Assembly: GCA_964507645.1 (NCBI GenBank)
Contig: CAZDPU010000016.1
Span: forward strand, 1-24,273
Reading direction: 5' to 3'
DNA from: UBA6624 sp964507645
GTDB taxonomy: Bacteria; UBP7; UBA6624
Length of the DNA stretch: 24,273 nt
Under the pieces are notes generated by a model. That model was not told the DNA's origin, searched no databases, and saw only the letters and a program-made list of their open reading frames with translations. The translations under genes and the position numbers were made by a program. This document shows, one piece after another, positions 7,780-16,500 of this stretch (position 1 is its first letter; every line of letters begins with the position of its first letter).

Positions 7780-9363
7780 CCCAAAACACAATCTTTAAGT
7801 TCAATTGATTCAAAAAAATTATTTAAAACATGCTTTATTGCTTTGATAGCCACATCATTTTCATTCATTGTAAGAATAATGCTTCTCGACAATGTTTGGC
7901 AGGAGATGTTTAATCTTAGTGAAACTCAAAAAGGAGAAATCTTCGGAGCAGGTCTTTGGCCATTTGCGATAAGTATTGTTCTTTTTTCACTCTTTATTGA
8001 CAAATGGGGATACAGGAAGGCAATGTTTTTTGCTTTCTTTTGTCATGCTTTGCAAGTTTTGTTACTTGTTATGGCAAAAGATTACTGGTGGCTTTGGTGG
8101 GGTTCTTTTATAGGAGCTTTGGGAAATGGTACTGTTGAAGCTGTTATAAACCCTGCTATTGCAACTGTTTACAAGAAAGCAAAAACGAAATGGTTGACAA
8201 TTCTCCATGCTGGATGGCCAGGTGGTTTAGTTTTGGGTGGACTATTGGCTCTTTTGGTTATAGCTACAGGGTTATCATGGCAATGGCAAGTCATTGTTTT
8301 GTTATTCCCAGCAATCATCTATGGACTTAGGTTGAAAGATACAAAATTCCCTGTTCACGAAAGGGTTGAAGCAGGAATATCCCATACTGCGATGTTGAAA
8401 GAAATGGGATGGATGGGAGCATTGATAGTTACATGGCTTGTTGTTTTCGAGATTGGAACCAAATTTTTTCCAATTGAGTATATGGGACTATCAACAACGC
8501 AGTTAATCTGGTTGGTCACTGCTTTAATTGTTGCTTGGTATGGAAAAGTAGTTTCTTGGGCTCCTGGAAAGCCATTGTTTGTTTTCTTATTATTGTTGAT
8601 GATTCCATTGGCTACAACAGAGCTAGGCACTGATGCCTGGATTAAAGATCTTATGGGTCCTGCAATGGGGAAGATTGGATTGGATAGTATATGGGTTTTG
8701 ATATATACAGCAACACTCATGATGCTTTTGCGGCTCAAGGCTATTGGAGATTTGTCAAAAAGGTTTTCGCCTTTGCAGATACTGGCATTCAGTTCTATTT
8801 TTGCTGCTTGTGGAATTTATTCCTTATCAGTAAGCTCTGTTAGTCCATGGTTTATTTTGGGTGCAGCAACAATATACGGGATTGGACAAACATTCTTTTG
8901 GCCTTGTACTTTAGGCTTGGTTGCTGAGCAATTTCCGAAAGGAGGAGCTTTGACTATTAACGCTATTGCTGCAGTTGGAATGCTTGGTGTAGGGATAATT
9001 GGAACACCTTTATTAGGGAACCTGCAAGATACACAGATATACAAAACTCTAAAAACAAATCAACCTGAATATTATCAAGAGTTTATTCTCGCAGAAAACA
9101 AAAACAGTATTTTTGGAGAATATCAGCAATTGGACCAGGAAAGCATGAAGGAGCTTGATGATAGTTTATCTAACGCTGATGATAATTCAGAATCATTTAC
9201 AAGGCTCCAAGAAAAGAAAAAAGCCCTTACGCAATCTACAACTCAAGCTAAAAGCAGTGCTTTAAGGCTTGCTTCAATACCCCCTGTCTTTATGGCTTTT
9301 TGCTATTTTGTTCTTATTAACTACTTCAGAAAAAAGGGTGGTTATAAGCAGGTGAAGATTTAG
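7777..9363 (+). CDS. MFS transporter, probably for a sugar or sugar-like solute
   Basis: This is a 528-residue major facilitator protein with about 12 hydrophobic segments. A DKWGYRKA segment after TM2 fits the conserved loop 2-3 motif of the superfamily. A KFPVHERV segment in the central loop resembles MFS proteins that in other marine heterotrophs are encoded next to sugar isomerases. Unusually, about 85 mostly polar residues (roughly 416-500) separate TM11 from TM12. The stop codon TAG overlaps the Shine-Dalgarno site of the next gene, an isomerase-like protein, so the two are co-transcribed. This pairing suggests import followed by isomerisation of a sugar or polyol. Substrate and energy coupling cannot be read from the sequence. 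Confidence 0.85.
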   Translation: MPKTQSLSSIDSKKLFKTCFIALIATSFSFIVRIMLLDNVWQEMFNLSETQKGEIFGAGLWPFAISIVLFSLFIDKWGYRKAMFFAFFCHALQVLLLVMAKDYWWLWWGSFIGALGNGTVEAVINPAIATVYKKAKTKWLTILHAGWPGGLVLGGLLALLVIATGLSWQWQVIVLLFPAIIYGLRLKDTKFPVHERVEAGISHTAMLKEMGWMGALIVTWLVVFEIGTKFFPIEYMGLSTTQLIWLVTALIVAWYGKVVSWAPGKPLFVFLLLLMIPLATTELGTDAWIKDLMGPAMGKIGLDSIWVLIYTATLMMLLRLKAIGDLSKRFSPLQILAFSSIFAACGIYSLSVSSVSPWFILGAATIYGIGQTFFWPCTLGLVAEQFPKGGALTINAIAAVGMLGVGIIGTPLLGNLQDTQIYKTLKTNQPEYYQEFILAENKNSIFGEYQQLDQESMKELDDSLSNADDNSESFTRLQEKKKALTQSTTQAKSSALRLASIPPVFMAFCYFVLINYFRKKGGYKQVKI

Positions 9364-9371
9364 GAGGAAAA

Positions 9372-10367
9372 ATGACAAGACCAGTAACACTTTTTACAGG
9401 GCAATGGGCAGATTTAACTTTAGAAGTAATTGCCGAAAAAGCATCTTCTTGGGGTTATGAAGGGCTTGAATTAGCTTGTTGGGGAGACCATGTTGACGTT
9501 ACAAAAGCTGCAAATGATATTGATTATGCAAAAAGCAGAAAAGAAATTCTCTCAAAGCATGGATTGGATTGTTGGTCAATCAGCAATCATTTAGCGGGAC
9601 AGTTAGTTTGTGACTTGAATAATGATTCAAGGTCTGACATGTTTGTTCCCGAAAGTCTCCATGGTGACGCTGAAGGAAAGAGGGAGTGGGCAGTTCAGAA
9701 AATGAAGGACACCGCTCATGCCGCAAAGAATATTGGTGTTGATGTTGTGAATGGTTTTACAGGTTCTTCGATTTGGCATATGATTTACAGCTTTCCTCCT
9801 GTTTCTGACGAAATGATTGAAGATGGATTTAAACATTTTGCAAAAATGTGGAACCCTATTTTGGACGTCTTTGACGAGTGTGGCGTGAAGTTTGCATTAG
9901 AGGTCCATCCTACAGAAATAGCTTTTGACATAATCACTGCAAAAAGAGCATTAGGTGCAATTGACAACAGGTTTGCTTTTGGTTTCAATTTTGACCCAAG
10001 TCATTTGCATTGGCAAATGGTTGATCCTGTAAGGTTTTTATATGAATTCAAGGACAGAATATATCATTGCCACATGAAGGATGCTGCCTTACAACTTGAT
10101 GGGAAAACAGGCATCCTCGGAAGCCATTTAAATTTTGGAGAATCTCAAAGAGGTTGGGATTTTAGGAGCCTTGGCAGGGGTGAGGTTGATTTTGAAGAAA
10201 TAATTCGTGCATTAAACCATATTGGATACAAGGGACCATTGTCGGTTGAATGGGAAGATGCTTTAATGGATAGGGAGCATGGGGCAATGGAAGCATGTTC
10301 TTTTGTTAAGTCTTTGGATTTTCCAAGCAGTGATAGAGTTTTTGACGAGGCTTTTGGGGATGAGTAA
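9372..10367 (+). CDS. Sugar isomerase/epimerase-like TIM barrel (AP endonuclease 2 family)
   Basis: This 331-residue protein is of the xylose-isomerase-like TIM barrel family. The metal ligands can be placed at E177 (ALEVHPTE), D208 (FNFDPSHLHW, with H211 nearby), H234 (CHMKD) and E293 (VEWED), the Glu-Asp-His-Glu set of sugar isomerases and epimerases. The start is set by AGGAGG at 9362-9367, four bases before the ATG. It lies 8 bases after the MFS gene and probably acts on the imported compound. Only 12 bases separate it from the convergent ftcD-like gene. No signal peptide is visible, so it is cytoplasmic. The family is clear, but the sugar is unknown. True endonuclease IV is unlikely because its characteristic nucleic-acid binding segments are not seen. 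Confidence 0.85.
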   Translation: MTRPVTLFTGQWADLTLEVIAEKASSWGYEGLELACWGDHVDVTKAANDIDYAKSRKEILSKHGLDCWSISNHLAGQLVCDLNNDSRSDMFVPESLHGDAEGKREWAVQKMKDTAHAAKNIGVDVVNGFTGSSIWHMIYSFPPVSDEMIEDGFKHFAKMWNPILDVFDECGVKFALEVHPTEIAFDIITAKRALGAIDNRFAFGFNFDPSHLHWQMVDPVRFLYEFKDRIYHCHMKDAALQLDGKTGILGSHLNFGESQRGWDFRSLGRGEVDFEEIIRALNHIGYKGPLSVEWEDALMDREHGAMEACSFVKSLDFPSSDRVFDEAFGDE

Positions 10368-10379
10368 AAAATGATTTTT

Positions 10380-12209
10380 TTAGATTTTTTTATTTACGTT
10401 TGATAATGTTTTTTCACAAAGCTGATTGCTTTTTTCTAAATATTCATCAAGTTTTGACTTAAAGTCTTTCTTGAACTTCTCATCTTTTATCTCTTTCAGG
10501 TTTATTTTTACATTTAAGCCTGCAGATTCTGCTCCTGCTTTTGCCATTAGGGCACCAGATCCGACATCGCTTGCCATTCCCGCATCCATAATTTCTGATA
10601 TTTCAAAACATACTTTTAAAGCTTCAAGGCAATTTTTAACTGTTTGAAGTGGAACGTCGGTTGCTTTTTTGTAACCTTCCTGCATCATTTTGTTTCTGGT
10701 TTCTTTTTCCTCTTCAGTGTCTTTTGGCATTCGCATTGCCTCTATTACAGAGTCAAATGCATTTGTGTCTTCATCAACTGCTTTAACAAGAGCGTCTTTT
10801 ATTTTTTGTCCTGTTTCAGAAATCTTACAAAGTTTCTCATAGTGATTATCAAATTTCGATTTTCCTACAGAGAGGTTTGCAACCATTGTTCCCAATGCAG
10901 CTCCAAGAGATCCAGCAAGAGCTGCTACAGAGCCTCCTCCTGGAGCAGGAGTGTCTCTTGATACCTCATCTACAAAATCAAACGTTTGTTTATTTACCAG
11001 TTCACCGTCCATCACTGGTAACCCTAACACTTTTTCATCAATCTCAAAAGGAGAAACATCCCTCAAGCCCAAAGACTGTATTCCAGTTTCAACAATATCA
11101 CCAAATGGAAGACCTGTTGATTTTTTCATTTTTTTCAAATAGAAAATCCCGGCTTCTTTGATTGCTTTGTAAGGTATGAGTCCGACAATTTCAGACCCTG
11201 TTACCATCACTCCTCTCTTTCTTGCCTCTTCTACGGCTGCTTCATAAATAAGATGAGGAGGGCTAATCTTGTAATTTGTCAGATTCATGCTGATTTGCGA
11301 TCTCTTGTACTCTTCAATAACCCATCCAATTGCTTTCACATGATCAAATTTTCCATCTTTGAAAACTGGTCCCGATGGATTTTCTTTATTTATCTGTAAA
11401 TTTTTATATCTCTCTTCGAGATTTTTGCCATATCTTTTTTTGTAATGGTCCGATAAGTCTTTAAAGTTTTTTCCGACATAGTCATCATTCCCTGAAGGAT
11501 GCTTTCCGTTTTTAGGGAAATTGATGATTTTTCCTTTGTAATAAAAGGGATTGGTGTTTCCCTCCCTTTTCCATCTTCCCCTTTCCCTCAATTCATAAGC
11601 AATGTCATTTGCGTATTTCCTATCTGTTGTGTTTAGGTTTATATTCCAAGCAATCAGGAATTCTCTGGCCCCAACAGCTGTTGACCCTGATTTTTCATTG
11701 AAGCAAAAAGGTCCGTAGTCAGGTTTCCATACAGGTTTTGAAAGCCTGTCTTTCAACCCTTCATATTCCCCTTGTCTTACATTGGCAAGGTTTGATCTTT
11801 CTTTTGACTTTGCAGCTTCTTCATAAAGGTAAATTGGTATTTTTAACTCTTCTCCAATTTTTTTTCCAACTTCATTTGCAATAGCAACACAATCTTCCAT
11901 TGATATTCTGTCAACAGGAACAAATGGACAAACGTCAGTTGCTCCCATTCTTGGATGTGCCCCTGAATGATTTCTCATGTCTATGATTTCACTTGCTTTT
12001 TTTACGGCAAGGAAAGCTGCTTCTTTTACAGGTTCAGGATTCCCGACAAAAGTAACAACTGTCCTATTTGTATCGGAACCCATGTCAACATCTTTTAGGC
12101 TAATGCCATCGACAGACTCTATGACTGATGTTATTTCATTGATTTTTTTTTCATCGCGTCCTTCTGAAAAATTAGGAACACATTCAATAAGCCCTGAATG
12201 ATTAGACAT
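10380..12209 (-). CDS. Bifunctional glutamate formimidoyltransferase / formimidoyl-THF cyclodeaminase
   Basis: This is a 609-residue fusion. The N-terminal half (1 to about 385) is formimidoyltransferase, with NHSGAHPRMG at residues 80-89 holding the likely catalytic His85. Residues about 405-605 are the cyclodeaminase four-helix domain, starting at DTPAPGGGSVAALAG. The enzyme takes the formimino group from formiminoglutamate onto tetrahydrofolate, releases glutamate, then closes the ring with loss of ammonia; this is the end of histidine degradation. The mammalian fusion is about 540 residues. Here about 75 lysine-rich residues (roughly 212-290) are inserted in the C-terminal subdomain of the transferase. 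The gene follows citrate synthase after 9 bases. No other histidine-utilisation genes are in view. The gene ends 12 bases from the convergent isomerase gene. Confidence 0.93.
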   Translation of the reverse strand: MSNHSGLIECVPNFSEGRDEKKINEITSVIESVDGISLKDVDMGSDTNRTVVTFVGNPEPVKEAAFLAVKKASEIIDMRNHSGAHPRMGATDVCPFVPVDRISMEDCVAIANEVGKKIGEELKIPIYLYEEAAKSKERSNLANVRQGEYEGLKDRLSKPVWKPDYGPFCFNEKSGSTAVGAREFLIAWNINLNTTDRKYANDIAYELRERGRWKREGNTNPFYYKGKIINFPKNGKHPSGNDDYVGKNFKDLSDHYKKRYGKNLEERYKNLQINKENPSGPVFKDGKFDHVKAIGWVIEEYKRSQISMNLTNYKISPPHLIYEAAVEEARKRGVMVTGSEIVGLIPYKAIKEAGIFYLKKMKKSTGLPFGDIVETGIQSLGLRDVSPFEIDEKVLGLPVMDGELVNKQTFDFVDEVSRDTPAPGGGSVAALAGSLGAALGTMVANLSVGKSKFDNHYEKLCKISETGQKIKDALVKAVDEDTNAFDSVIEAMRMPKDTEEEKETRNKMMQEGYKKATDVPLQTVKNCLEALKVCFEISEIMDAGMASDVGSGALMAKAGAESAGLNVKINLKEIKDEKFKKDFKSKLDEYLEKSNQLCEKTLSNVNKKI

Positions 12210-12218
12210 TATTTTTTG

Positions 12219-13319
12219 TTAAGTCGAAAGACCTTCAGGGCCGGTGTAAACAGATTTTGGTCTCATGATCCTGTTTTCTTTTTTCTGCTCCAAGACATGA
12301 GCGCACCATCCAGCTATTCTTGCCATGGCAAAAACAGGAGTATAGAGATCAGACTCTATCCCCATTGAGTAATAGAGACTTGCTGAATAAAAGTCAACAT
12401 TTGCTTCGAGTCCTTTTCTGTCTTTGAGTATCTTTCTCATTTTGTCACTCATTCGAAGCCATTTCTCATCAGCCCCTTGTCCACTCATGCTTTCAAGCAT
12501 ATCTCTTAAAACAATTGCCCTAGGGTCAAGAACTTTATAGACCCTGTGGCCAAAACCCATTATCCTTTCTTTTTTCTCAAAGCATTGTTCAATGAAGCTT
12601 TCAACATTTTCTTCTTCGCCTATTGAAAGGAGCATGTCCATTACGCGTGTGTTGGCTCCTCCATGCCAAGGGCCTTTTAGGCTGCCTATTGCTGAGGTTA
12701 TTGCCGAATGCATGTCAGACATAGAAGAGGCTGTTGCTCTTGCTGTAAAGGTGCTTGCATTGAAGCCATGATCTGCATGAAGTGTCAAGCAAGCATCAAA
12801 AACCCTAACCATATTCTCATTAGGCTCTCCATTTCTGATTGATCTCATGAAATGGGTTGAAGTATCGTCATCAAGGTTGTTTGGGGATATGTTTCTCCCA
12901 TTCCTGATGTCGTTGAATGCTGCAACAACTGTTGTTACTTGTCCTATCAGCCTTAAAGCTTTTCTGTGGTTCGCTTCAGCAGAGTCATCTTCAGATTCTG
13001 GATCCAATGCTCCAACCATGCTAATAGCGGTTCTTAATGCCGCCATTGGATCGGATTCAATACAAGCGTGGAGTGTTGAAATGACTTGATTTGGAAGAAC
13101 CCTAGATACAGCTAATTGGGCTCTCATCGCTTCTCTTTCTTCAGGAGAAGGTAAGCTGCCATTCAGCAGAAGGCAAACAACATCTTCGAATGTTTTGTTT
13201 TTTGCTAAATCACCAACTTGATAGCCAGAATAAACTAACTCTCCCTTAAGGCCATCAACTCTTGACAAACTTGTCTCTGTTACAAGTATTCCATCTAGAC
13301 CCGGATTAGTTTTATTCAC
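12219..13319 (-). CDS. gltA: Citrate synthase (short, about 370-residue type)
   Basis: This 366-residue enzyme condenses acetyl-CoA and oxaloacetate. The catalytic residues are visible as H219 (GPWHGGAN), H258 (GFGHRVYK) and D309 (VDFYSA), and HADHGFNASTF at 181-191 is a family signature. The length fits the short dimeric class that also includes 2-methylcitrate synthases, and that alternative cannot be excluded. No propionate-pathway genes are nearby. The start must be the GTG at 13319: an in-frame TAA lies only two codons upstream, and the next ATG is well inside the domain. No Shine-Dalgarno site precedes it; a TACAAT -10-like element lies 11 bases upstream. It heads a two-gene operon with the formimidoyltransferase-cyclodeaminase. 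Confidence 0.9.
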   Translation of the reverse strand: MNKTNPGLDGILVTETSLSRVDGLKGELVYSGYQVGDLAKNKTFEDVVCLLLNGSLPSPEEREAMRAQLAVSRVLPNQVISTLHACIESDPMAALRTAISMVGALDPESEDDSAEANHRKALRLIGQVTTVVAAFNDIRNGRNISPNNLDDDTSTHFMRSIRNGEPNENMVRVFDACLTLHADHGFNASTFTARATASSMSDMHSAITSAIGSLKGPWHGGANTRVMDMLLSIGEEENVESFIEQCFEKKERIMGFGHRVYKVLDPRAIVLRDMLESMSGQGADEKWLRMSDKMRKILKDRKGLEANVDFYSASLYYSMGIESDLYTPVFAMARIAGWCAHVLEQKKENRIMRPKSVYTGPEGLST

Positions 13320-13330
13320 AGTTATTTAAG

Positions 13331-13336
13331 ATTGTA
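13331..13336 (-). promoter_or_regulatory. -10-like element for citrate synthase
   Basis: On the minus strand this reads TACAAT and lies 11 bases before the GTG start. A transcript starting about 7 bases downstream would have a leader of only a few bases. The -35 position (TTCCAT) is a poor match, so the assignment is tentative. Confidence 0.4.
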
Positions 13337-13340
13337 AATC

Positions 13341-13346
13341 TAGAAT
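13341..13346 (+). promoter_or_regulatory. -10-like element for lhgO, spaced for a leaderless mRNA
   Basis: TAGAAT lies exactly 7 bases before the ATG at 13354, the distance expected between a -10 box and the transcription start, so the mRNA could begin at the A of ATG. There is no Shine-Dalgarno site. No clear -35 is seen at 16-18 bases. It sits only 4 bases from the opposing -10 of citrate synthase. Confidence 0.45.
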
Positions 13347-13353
13347 AGTAAAA

Positions 13354-14526
13354 ATGGAATATGACATTGTCATCATTGGAGGGGGAATATTAGGACTTAC
13401 TGTTGCTAACGAGATTTTAGAAAGGGACAAAAAGGTAAGATTGGCAATTTTCGAAAAGGAAGAGCATTTAGCCAAACATCAAACTGGAAGAAATAGCGGG
13501 GTAATACATTCAGGTATTTACTATGATCCCGAATCAATAAAATCAGAATATTGCATCAAAGGTGGTGCTAGGTTAAAAAAATACTGTAAACAGAATCAGA
13601 TGCCGTTAAAAAAAATTGGCAAAATGGTTATTGCAAGCAATCAAGATGAGCTAGAAAGTCTTTATTTTTTAAAAAAGAGAGCAGAAATTTTAAATCTAAA
13701 ACACAGAATTATTGGGACAGTTGAATGTAGGGAGATTGAGCCCTTGGCACACTGTGTAGAAGCTCTTCATTTGCCAGAGGTTTGCATAACCGATTATTCA
13801 GCTATAGCTCAGTCTTTAAAGGATAGGGCTCAGTTGCTGGGAGCAGACTTCTTTTTTTCCTGTCGTGTTGAAAAGGTTGAGTGTGACATTGATCATTCTT
13901 ACATTTATACAAAAAACAAAAAATACATTTCAAAAAATGTTATTAATTGTGCAGGGGTTTATGCAGATAGTTTTTTAAGGAGTTTACACAAAAGGAAAAT
14001 CAGAATAATTCCTTTCAAAGGTGTTTATTGGAAAACAACTGGTTTGAAAGTTGGTGCAAATTTATATCCTGTACCAAATTTGAAGTTTCCATTTTTAGGT
14101 GTTCATTTCACCCCTACGGTAAATGGTGAGGTTTTGATTGGCCCAAATGCATTTTTATCCTTACACAAAGAAGGTTATGGTAATTTTGATTTTGATTTTA
14201 AGGATTCTTTAGATGTTTTTTCCTTTCCTGGTTTTTGGAATTTTTCTAGAAAAAATTTCAATACCTGCTTAAAAGAGTTAAAAAATTCTTCTAGAAATTC
14301 AATATGGAAATCAGCGAAGCTCATATGCCCATCTCTTCCTTTGGAATCAATCAGATACCATTCATCTGGAATTAGAGCCCAGGCTCTAACAAAAGAGGGG
14401 AAGCTTTGTGATGATTTTGTTTTTGTGAATGATGGAAACATGTTGAATGTCGTAAATGCTCCAAGCCCTGCAGCAACATCCTCTTTTGAGATTGCAAAAC
14501 ATATCGTTGATAAAATAGATTTATGA
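13354..14526 (+). CDS. lhgO: L-2-hydroxyglutarate oxidase/dehydrogenase LhgO
   Basis: This is a 390-residue FAD enzyme of the glycine-oxidase-like (DAO) superfamily. GGGILG (residues 9-14) is the dinucleotide-binding loop. HQTGRNSGVIHSGIYY (42-57) is the signature of L-2-hydroxyglutarate dehydrogenases. SSGIRAQ and NAPSPAATSS near the C-terminus complete the FAD site. It oxidises L-2-hydroxyglutarate to 2-oxoglutarate, passing electrons to quinone or oxygen, and is best known as repair of a side product of TCA-cycle dehydrogenases. The citrate synthase gene is divergent only 34 bases away. The stop overlaps the next ATG as ATGA. The length (about 400 is usual) and motifs make the family firm; substrate specificity is from family knowledge. 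Confidence 0.9.
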   Translation: MEYDIVIIGGGILGLTVANEILERDKKVRLAIFEKEEHLAKHQTGRNSGVIHSGIYYDPESIKSEYCIKGGARLKKYCKQNQMPLKKIGKMVIASNQDELESLYFLKKRAEILNLKHRIIGTVECREIEPLAHCVEALHLPEVCITDYSAIAQSLKDRAQLLGADFFFSCRVEKVECDIDHSYIYTKNKKYISKNVINCAGVYADSFLRSLHKRKIRIIPFKGVYWKTTGLKVGANLYPVPNLKFPFLGVHFTPTVNGEVLIGPNAFLSLHKEGYGNFDFDFKDSLDVFSFPGFWNFSRKNFNTCLKELKNSSRNSIWKSAKLICPSLPLESIRYHSSGIRAQALTKEGKLCDDFVFVNDGNMLNVVNAPSPAATSSFEIAKHIVDKIDL

Positions 14527-15116
14527 AGTTGTTGGTTTTTAGCGATGTTCACACAGATCTTTCTGCCGCAGAAGGGTTGGTTAAACTGTCAAGTTTTTCT
14601 GATGTTGTTTTAGGTGCAGGTGACTTTTCTGCAATGCATCAAAATTTACAAGCTACTGTAGATGTTTTGTCAAGAATTAAAAAACCTCTTATTTTGGTTC
14701 CTGGAAATAACGAAACTGCAGAAGAGCTGAATGATGCTTCAGGGTGTTTTCCAAATATTAAAGTTTTGCATGGTAGTGGCATAAACTTTAAAGGTTTTGA
14801 TTTTTGGGGACTGGGTGCAGGTGTGCCAAAAACTCCTTGGGACTGGTCCTTTGATCTTGATGAAAGCGAAGCGTCTAAAATGCTTGAAGGATGTGAGATG
14901 AATTCAATATTGATTGTACACAGCCCCCCAAAAGGGCATGTGGATGGTGTTGATGGAAATCATTTTGGAAGCAAGGCAATTCTTGACTGCATAAAAGAAA
15001 AAAAACCTCTCTGGGTTTTTTGTGGGCATATTCATGAGTGTTGGGAACAAGAATCAGTTTTAGGTGAAACAAGAATTTTGAACTGTGGTCCAAAAGGGAG
15101 GATTATAGAAATATGA
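14523..15116 (+). CDS. Calcineurin-like metallophosphoesterase
   Basis: This 197-residue protein has the complete metallophosphoesterase metal-site series: D8-x-H10, D34 (GAGDF), GNNE at 61-64, H133 (VHSPP) and the paired histidines of GHIH (168-171). There is no signal peptide, so it is cytoplasmic. The size and the GNNE variant of the usual GNHD fit the small phosphodiesterases related to YfcE and archaeal phosphoesterases. The start overlaps the end of lhgO as ATGA and the stop overlaps the sulfatase start the same way, so the three genes are coupled. The natural substrate cannot be inferred; the coupling does not reveal a pathway. Confidence 0.87.
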   Translation: MKLLVFSDVHTDLSAAEGLVKLSSFSDVVLGAGDFSAMHQNLQATVDVLSRIKKPLILVPGNNETAEELNDASGCFPNIKVLHGSGINFKGFDFWGLGAGVPKTPWDWSFDLDESEASKMLEGCEMNSILIVHSPPKGHVDGVDGNHFGSKAILDCIKEKKPLWVFCGHIHECWEQESVLGETRILNCGPKGRIIEI

Positions 15117-16480
15117 TTTTTCTTTTTTTGTATTTACTTAACCCAATCCAAGATTTTTTGAATAACGAAAACAATCAACCAAACATAGTTTTCATTATGG
15201 CAGATGACTTGGGTTTTGGTCATCTTGGATCTTATGGACAGAAGAAAATAAAAACTCCAAATCTAGATACGCTTGCTGAAGAGGGCCTTAGGTTCACGCA
15301 GTTTTATTCTGGCTCTACTGTTTGTGGTCCTGCTAGAAGCACACTTATGACCGGATATCACACAGGGCATACTTCTGTTAGGGGAAATACTGGAGGCATC
15401 CCTTTGCTTGATGAAGATATTACTATAGCTGAGGTTTTAAAGCCAAAAGGATATGCTACGGGCATGTTTGGAAAATGGGGTTTAGGTGATTTTGGCACCT
15501 CGGGAACTCCTGACAAGCAGGGTTTTGATGAATATTTTGGATATCTTCATCAAGTTCATGCTCATTTTTATTATCATGAGTATCTTTGGGATAACGGGGA
15601 GAAGTTTTTTTTAAAGGGGAACGAGGATGGTAACAGGGCCCAATACACACATGATTTAATTACAGGCAAGGCTCTTGATTTTATTGAAAAAAATTCAGAA
15701 AATCCCTTTTTTCTATATGTTGGATACACTATTCCACATACAGAACTTTTGGTCCCTGAAGATTCTTTGAATAATTATTTAGGAAAATGGGATGAACCAA
15801 ATCCTTATGTAGGGCATCATTATGCGAGCCAACCTTATCCAAGGGCAGCATTTGCTGGAATGGTTTCAAGAATGGATAAAGATGTTGGAAGAATAATGGA
15901 ACTTCTAAAGGATTTAAATATAGACGATAACACAATTGTTTTTTTCACAAGTGATAATGGGGGTCAGGGTTTTGATGGTCCTGATTTGGAATTTTTTGAT
16001 GGAAATGGAGGTTTAAGAGGGGGGAAACAGGATCTTTACGAAGGAGGGGTTAGGGTTCCTTTGGTTGTAAGGTGGCCTGGAATGGTTGAAGAGAATTCTG
16101 AAAGTGATCATATTTGGGCTTTCTGGGACATCTTGCCAACTCTTGCAGATATTGTAGATACTTCCTGGCCTTCTGCTATAGACGGTTTTTCCATGTATCC
16201 AGCTTTATTTGGGAAAGATTCTCCAGAGCATGAGTATCTTTATTGGGAATATGGAGGAGAAGGAAACCTTAAACAAGCCGTAAGGATGGGTAATTGGAAA
16301 TATATAAAACATAGAGATGGAACAGCTGAACTTTATGATTTGGAAAATGATTTTTCTGAGAGTAATGATTTGTTAGGAGTTCATTCTGATATTGTCATTT
16401 TGATGGAGGACATATTGCTGAAAGGGAGAACCCCTAGAAGAAAATATGATCGAAAAGATATGACATTTGACTATAAATGA
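15113..16480 (+). CDS. Type I sulfatase (FGly-dependent)
   Basis: This 455-residue protein has the sulfatase signature at C71 (CGPAR), the cysteine that is converted to formylglycine, followed by STLMTGYHTGHTS. Metal ligands are D31-D32 (FIMADDLG) and the TSDNGG segment. GKWGLG and the C-terminal YDLENDFSESNDL segment are also typical. The N-terminus has a short hydrophobic stretch (about 2-10), so export is plausible though the signal is weak. CxPAR rather than CxPSR is a common variant. No formylglycine-generating enzyme is in view. The start is an ATGA overlap with the phosphoesterase, with GGGAGG about 10-12 bases before it. It probably releases sulfate from a sulfated saccharide, but the substrate is not readable. 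Its last codons contain the probable tRNA promoter. Confidence 0.92.
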   Translation: MIFLFLYLLNPIQDFLNNENNQPNIVFIMADDLGFGHLGSYGQKKIKTPNLDTLAEEGLRFTQFYSGSTVCGPARSTLMTGYHTGHTSVRGNTGGIPLLDEDITIAEVLKPKGYATGMFGKWGLGDFGTSGTPDKQGFDEYFGYLHQVHAHFYYHEYLWDNGEKFFLKGNEDGNRAQYTHDLITGKALDFIEKNSENPFFLYVGYTIPHTELLVPEDSLNNYLGKWDEPNPYVGHHYASQPYPRAAFAGMVSRMDKDVGRIMELLKDLNIDDNTIVFFTSDNGGQGFDGPDLEFFDGNGGLRGGKQDLYEGGVRVPLVVRWPGMVEENSESDHIWAFWDILPTLADIVDTSWPSAIDGFSMYPALFGKDSPEHEYLYWEYGGEGNLKQAVRMGNWKYIKHRDGTAELYDLENDFSESNDLLGVHSDIVILMEDILLKGRTPRRKYDRKDMTFDYK

Positions 16481-16489
16481 TAATAGAAT
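16460..16489 (+). promoter_or_regulatory. Probable sigma-70-type promoter of tRNA-Asn
   Basis: ATGACA (16460-16465, five of six matches to TTGACA) and TAGAAT (16484-16489, five of six to TATAAT) are separated by 18 bases. Transcription would start near 16496, just before the mature tRNA at 16501. The -35 lies inside the last codons of the sulfatase gene. Confidence 0.5.
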
Positions 16490-16500
16490 CTAGTCCGCGT

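Noticed and set aside
10366..10390. A-run and T-run between the isomerase and ftcD-like genes as a bidirectional terminator
   Set aside because: The possible stem is made only of A-T pairs with a two-base loop, too weak to call.
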